DNA of 64,000 nucleotides from an uncultured Collinsella sp. (GTDB lineage: Bacteria > Actinomycetota > Coriobacteriia > Coriobacteriales > Coriobacteriaceae): NCBI GenBank assembly GCA_900544095.1, contig UQTV01000006.1, positions 66,576 to 130,575 of the forward strand, given 5' to 3'. Shown in pieces: positions 61,363 through 64,000 of this stretch. Both the position numbers and the translations under genes were made by a program. The notes beneath the pieces are model-generated. The model had not been told where the DNA came from and searched no databases. It saw only the letters and a program-made list of their open reading frames with translations. How positions within the stretch are numbered: the first letter of the stretch is position 1; each line of letters starts with the position of its first letter.

Positions 61363-63219
61363 TTATAGCGCGCCCCACTCGTCATCGTCGGCGGCGTCGG
61401 CGATTGCTTCGGGGAAGTCCGGGCACCATGTGCGGACGTCCGACACTCTGCCCGCACCGCGTCCGTCGAGCTTCTTCTGGTAGGCGAGGCGCTTCGCGGC
61501 GTCCTCATCCTCGGTGCCGAGCCCGAAGTGCGCCTTCGTGGGCGTCTTGGTGCAGTCGGTCAACGGCGCGCGGAATGCGCCCGCGCGGGATGCGGGTAGT
61601 CCGTTCATAGCCTGCTTCACCACGATGGCGCCTTCCCTGTCGGGCGCCATCTCGACCCACTCATGCGGTCGTATCACGTCGTCGGCGTGCTCGCTGTAGC
61701 TCGTGGTGCTCGATGAGGACGCGCCCCTGCTTGCGCTCGTGCCCATGGTGTGCCGGGTCGTTTTCCCGACAAGCTCGCTCGCGTAGCGCCTGTCCTCCTC
61801 CTCGCCCAACTTGAGGAAGACCTTCACGGAGCAGTTGGCAAGGATCTTGCGGCGGCCGTCGCGCTCGCCGTATTTATTGAGCTGCGAGATGTTCTGCACG
61901 CTGCCGCACCAGCTCAGGCCATACGAGCGGCCGAGGGAGAGCAGGGCGGGGAGGCACTTGACCGCGCCGAGGTTGCCCCACTCGTCGCCGAGGATGGTGA
62001 GCCTCCTCGGGACCTTTCCGCCGTTGGAGTCAGCTATGGCGTACACGGCCTTGTAGAGCTGGTCGAAGAGCACCTCGAACAGCCGATTGTAGGGGCTTCC
62101 CTCGTCCATCACGTGGAGGAACAGCGCGGTCTTTTCGGTCAGGACGCGGCGCGCGTCGATGTCGTCCCCAGAGGTGAGCCATGCGATGGGACCAGAGGCG
62201 TAGATGCGCAGGTTGACCTTGAGCGTGGACAGCACGCTACGCATCTCGTTGCCCCCGCTGCTCAGGAACTGGGAGCCGAAGATGCGTGACGGGTGGTCGT
62301 GGGGCAGCGAGCGCAGCAGAGCCTTGAGCGGGGCTGCGGGGTCGGCCCCCTCGGCCTCGGTGCCCTCGTTGATCACCCTGCACACGGTCGCCATGTTGCG
62401 GCAGCAGTCCGGGCAGTCGGGGCTGGTGGAGACGTAGTAGGCGACGGAGGAGAAGAGGCCCCTGGCCGAGTTCACCCAGTGGGAGCCCTGCCCCTCGCGC
62501 TCGGCGGGTACTATCGCCGAGGCCAGGTCCTCCGCCGCCTGCTCGGCGGCTTGCGAATCCCCTTGGCCCGCAAGCTCGACGATGAGCTTGAGCGGGTTGA
62601 AGCGAGAGCTGCGCGAGGGGTGTTGTGTGTCGAGGAGCAGGACATCGTAGCCGCGCGCCTCGATGGCATCGCCACACAGCTCGATGAGCTCCGACTTCAC
62701 GTCCGAGACCACTACGTTCTCGGCGCTTTCGCCGAAGGTGAGCAGGTCGAGGCTCGGGATGTTCTGAAACCTTGTCTTGCCAGACCCGGTCTGTCCGATG
62801 CAGATGACATGTCGGTCGGGCTCAAAGAGGTACAGACCTCGCGAGAAGCCGTAGACGTAGCCGTGGCCCTTCGGCTCGCTCTTGCCGTCCCATGTCATGG
62901 AGCCCTTGATGACCTCGCGGCCCTCCTTAACGCGGGCGTTTCCCAAGACGCCGCCGTCTTCGGCGCGGCCCTTGGCACTTTCGGTCGCGAAGAAGAGCAG
63001 GGAGATGGGGAAGAGTAATGCAAGGATGGCGATGGTGCCGGCCGGGTGAGCAGCGAAACCGCCTGATAGCCACCAGTCGGGAACGGCGGTGAGATCGAAA
63101 GCGGGGATGACGGTGACACCGTCTCCGTTCAGCAGACATTCCGCTGGCCGGGCAAGCGCGGGACAGCAAAACGCTCCGAGTGCCAGAGCGCTGATGAGGG
63201 AGGGGGTAAGGATTTCCAT
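61363..63219 (-). CDS. VirD4/TraG-type coupling protein
   Basis: A DNA-translocating ATPase of 618 residues that brings the relaxase complex to a mating channel. Two N-terminal membrane helices (about 5-25 and 45-70) are followed by Walker A CIGQTGSGKTRFQNIPSLDLL, VSDVKSELIELCGD and Walker B LTILGDEWGNLGAV. QNISQLNKYGE is also typical. Mobilizable elements often lack their own coupling protein; this one has it. The start ATG 63219 follows GGGGGAG. The gene lies between MobC and relaxase. Confidence 0.93.
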   Translation of the reverse strand: MEILTPSLISALALGAFCCPALARPAECLLNGDGVTVIPAFDLTAVPDWWLSGGFAAHPAGTIAILALLFPISLLFFATESAKGRAEDGGVLGNARVKEGREVIKGSMTWDGKSEPKGHGYVYGFSRGLYLFEPDRHVICIGQTGSGKTRFQNIPSLDLLTFGESAENVVVSDVKSELIELCGDAIEARGYDVLLLDTQHPSRSSRFNPLKLIVELAGQGDSQAAEQAAEDLASAIVPAEREGQGSHWVNSARGLFSSVAYYVSTSPDCPDCCRNMATVCRVINEGTEAEGADPAAPLKALLRSLPHDHPSRIFGSQFLSSGGNEMRSVLSTLKVNLRIYASGPIAWLTSGDDIDARRVLTEKTALFLHVMDEGSPYNRLFEVLFDQLYKAVYAIADSNGGKVPRRLTILGDEWGNLGAVKCLPALLSLGRSYGLSWCGSVQNISQLNKYGERDGRRKILANCSVKVFLKLGEEEDRRYASELVGKTTRHTMGTSASRGASSSSTTSYSEHADDVIRPHEWVEMAPDREGAIVVKQAMNGLPASRAGAFRAPLTDCTKTPTKAHFGLGTEDEDAAKRLAYQKKLDGRGAGRVSDVRTWCPDFPEAIADAADDDEWGAL

Positions 63220-63227
63220 TGCTCCCC

Positions 63228-63617
63228 CTAACTGCGCACTGCGGCGATAAGCGCGCAGATGTTGTCCGCGGCTGCGGAGACACGGCGCACCGCGCGGTCG
63301 GTATTGGCTGCGGAGTCCTCGTCTGCCCCGAAGGTATTGAGCGCGCGAGCGCATTGGTTCAAGTTCGACCCGGCGTGCTTCAAATCCGCGAACGCCTTGC
63401 GAAGTTCAGCGATGTCGAGGTCCGCCGTTGGCCGTGCCTCTTGATCTCCCAACGTCTTCATGCGGGTGTAGGCGGAAATGCTCATGCCCGCCTTGCACGC
63501 GCGCGAGCGAATGCGGGTGAGCTCGTTCTCGGTGACGCGGACGTAGATTCGCCTGCGGCGTCCGATTGCGTTGCGGTGCTCGCCGCCTTCTTGGGTGTTG
63601 TTCGTCTTGTCGTTCAT
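63228..63617 (-). CDS. MobC-type mobilization accessory protein
   Basis: A 129-residue small DNA-binding protein. An N-terminal ribbon-helix-helix-like segment (RRRRIYVRVTENELTRIRSRACKAGMSISAYTRMKTL) is followed by the MobC pattern LRKAFADLKHAGSNLNQCARALNT. It binds near the transfer origin and helps the relaxase. The start ATG 63617 is preferred over the open frame to 63725. First gene of the minus-strand mobilization operon. Confidence 0.88.
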   Translation of the reverse strand: MNDKTNNTQEGGEHRNAIGRRRRIYVRVTENELTRIRSRACKAGMSISAYTRMKTLGDQEARPTADLDIAELRKAFADLKHAGSNLNQCARALNTFGADEDSAANTDRAVRRVSAAADNICALIAAVRS

Positions 63618-63637
63618 GGGAGTAATCCTTACGTCAG

Positions 63638-63670
63638 TTGTGGCAGAGCCTGTGGCAGGATTTGTGGCAG
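63638..63670. repeat. Three TGTGGCAG repeats, right end of the element
   Basis: TTGTGGCAG at 63638-63646 and 63662-63670, and CTGTGGCAG at 63650-63658, in the same orientation as the left-end set. Probable integrase arm sites. Confidence 0.7.
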
Positions 63671-63701
63671 CAGGTCCGCTCCCACGGACTACCACAGGCT
63701 C
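63646..63701. other. Nested inverted repeats, candidate transfer origin
   Basis: GAGCCTGTGG (63646-63655) and CCACAGGCTC (63692-63701) enclose a smaller stem GTCCG (63674-63678) / CGGAC (63685-63689). It lies directly upstream of mobC, the usual place for oriT. It overlaps the arm-type repeats, so it could instead serve integration. Confidence 0.4.
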
Positions 63702-63788
63702 CCTAGAATTACTTCCCGTTGCCATTTTACGAGGTAGATACCCCTAATCAACTCTCATGCGTTTACATGGCCTACGTAGAAAATGCCC

Positions 63789-63837
63789 CTCATAACCCGG
63801 AGGTCGTAGGTTCAAATCCTGCCCCCGCGACCAAGAA
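63789..63837. repeat. Right attachment site (49-base direct repeat of tRNA-fMet 3' half)
   Basis: Identical to 42858-42906. It lacks the 5' half of the tRNA, so it is not a functional tRNA. It marks the right end of the element. Confidence 0.93.
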
Positions 63838-63842
63838 CTTGC

Positions 63843-63872
63843 AGCTCGTCGGCCTAGCCGGCGAGCTTTTTT
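63843..63872 (+). terminator. Original tRNA-fMet terminator, now beyond the element
   Basis: AGCTCGTCGGC (63843-63853) and GCCGGCGAGCT (63857-63867) with a run of six T. It probably followed the tRNA before insertion. Confidence 0.8.
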
Positions 63873-64000
63873 GTTCAAGACTTTAGTCTGCTGGCCGCGC
63901 AGCGGCCAGCTTTAAACCACCCGCTATGCGGGTGGAGACAAACGGCTTTACAAAGCCACCCCTCCGACCGATATTGACGATTGTTCAGGCCGTCAAGAAT
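63873..64000. other. Chromosomal flank with two further hairpins
   Basis: GCTGGCCGC / GCGGCCAGC (63890-63910) and CCACCCGC / GCGGGTGG (63917-63935). No gene is seen to the window end. Confidence 0.5.

Larger units (their letters stand above)
42858..63837. mobile_element. Integrative mobilizable element carrying a pilus operon, inserted in tRNA-fMet
   Basis: Bounded by 49-base direct repeats and about 20.9 kb per repeat unit. It carries a tyrosine integrase, an excisionase-like protein, a winged-helix protein, a DnaC-like ATPase, a sortase-pilus operon and a mobilization block of MobC, VirD4-type coupling protein and relaxase. There is no VirB4, lysozyme-type or mating-channel gene, so it must borrow a conjugation apparatus. 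There is no capsid or terminase gene, which argues against a prophage. Confidence 0.9.

Noticed and set aside
63789..63837. Second tRNA-Met
   Set aside because: Only the 3' half is present; the upstream bases do not form an acceptor or D-arm.
42858..63837. Prophage
   Set aside because: No capsid, terminase, portal or lysis gene; relaxase and coupling protein instead.

Overview
The window is high-GC Gram-positive DNA that fits a gut actinobacterium of the Coriobacteriia, most likely Collinsella. This is inferred from base composition, LPXTG-type surface proteins, a mannose-family PTS operon and the type of short intergenic hairpin repeats. It has two parts: about 43 kb of ordinary chromosome and a mobile element of about 20.9 kb (42858-63837), followed by 160 bases of chromosome.

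Chromosome, left to right. A GntR/UTRA repressor (19-801) is divergent from a mannose-family PTS operon (IIA, IIB, IIC, IID; 1110-3872). Next come a small membrane protein, a MarR regulator and a 2137-residue secreted, cell-wall-anchored GH31 glycosidase (5443-11856) with three F5/8-type-C-like domains, FN3, dockerin-like, cohesin-like and FIVAR modules. Then follow purE, a class B sortase, an orphan MoaE-like protein, a CmpB-family membrane protein, the purF-purM-purN cluster, a lone PTS IIA, a parvulin foldase, a YqeY-like protein, a complete polar amino-acid ABC transporter (22183-25212) with a cytidylate-kinase-like gene, the NfnAB transhydrogenase, pth, prs, glmU, an ECF vitamin transporter (T, fused A-A', S), exodeoxyribonuclease III, a Sir2 deacylase, a FolP-FolK fusion with a large insertion, a biotin-ligase-like protein, coaX and a PP2C-like phosphatase. 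Many spacers in this part hold long perfect hairpins. Several of these share a GGGAC(A/G)G or GGGACGTTCC core inside arms that differ from copy to copy.

Mobile element. It sits in an initiator tRNA-Met gene, and a 49-base direct repeat of the 3' half of that gene marks both ends. Three TTGTGGCAG-type repeats lie just inside each end. The left arm carries a tyrosine integrase, an unknown protein with a C-terminal zinc-finger-like motif, an excisionase-like HTH protein, a winged-helix protein and a DnaC/IstB-like ATPase. The right arm carries MobC, a VirD4-type coupling protein and a relaxase. No other type IV secretion genes are present, so it reads as an integrative mobilizable element.

The cargo (47566-59465) is a sortase-assembled pilus operon: a giant LPDTG adhesin of about 2759 residues, an LPSTG backbone pilin, a class C sortase and an LPKTG minor pilin. 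The adhesin's signal peptide is separated from the rest of the protein by a run of 11 G (47736-47746) that puts the two parts out of frame; 10 G would join them. This is a strong candidate for on/off phase variation of a mobile pilus and is the most interesting observation in the window.
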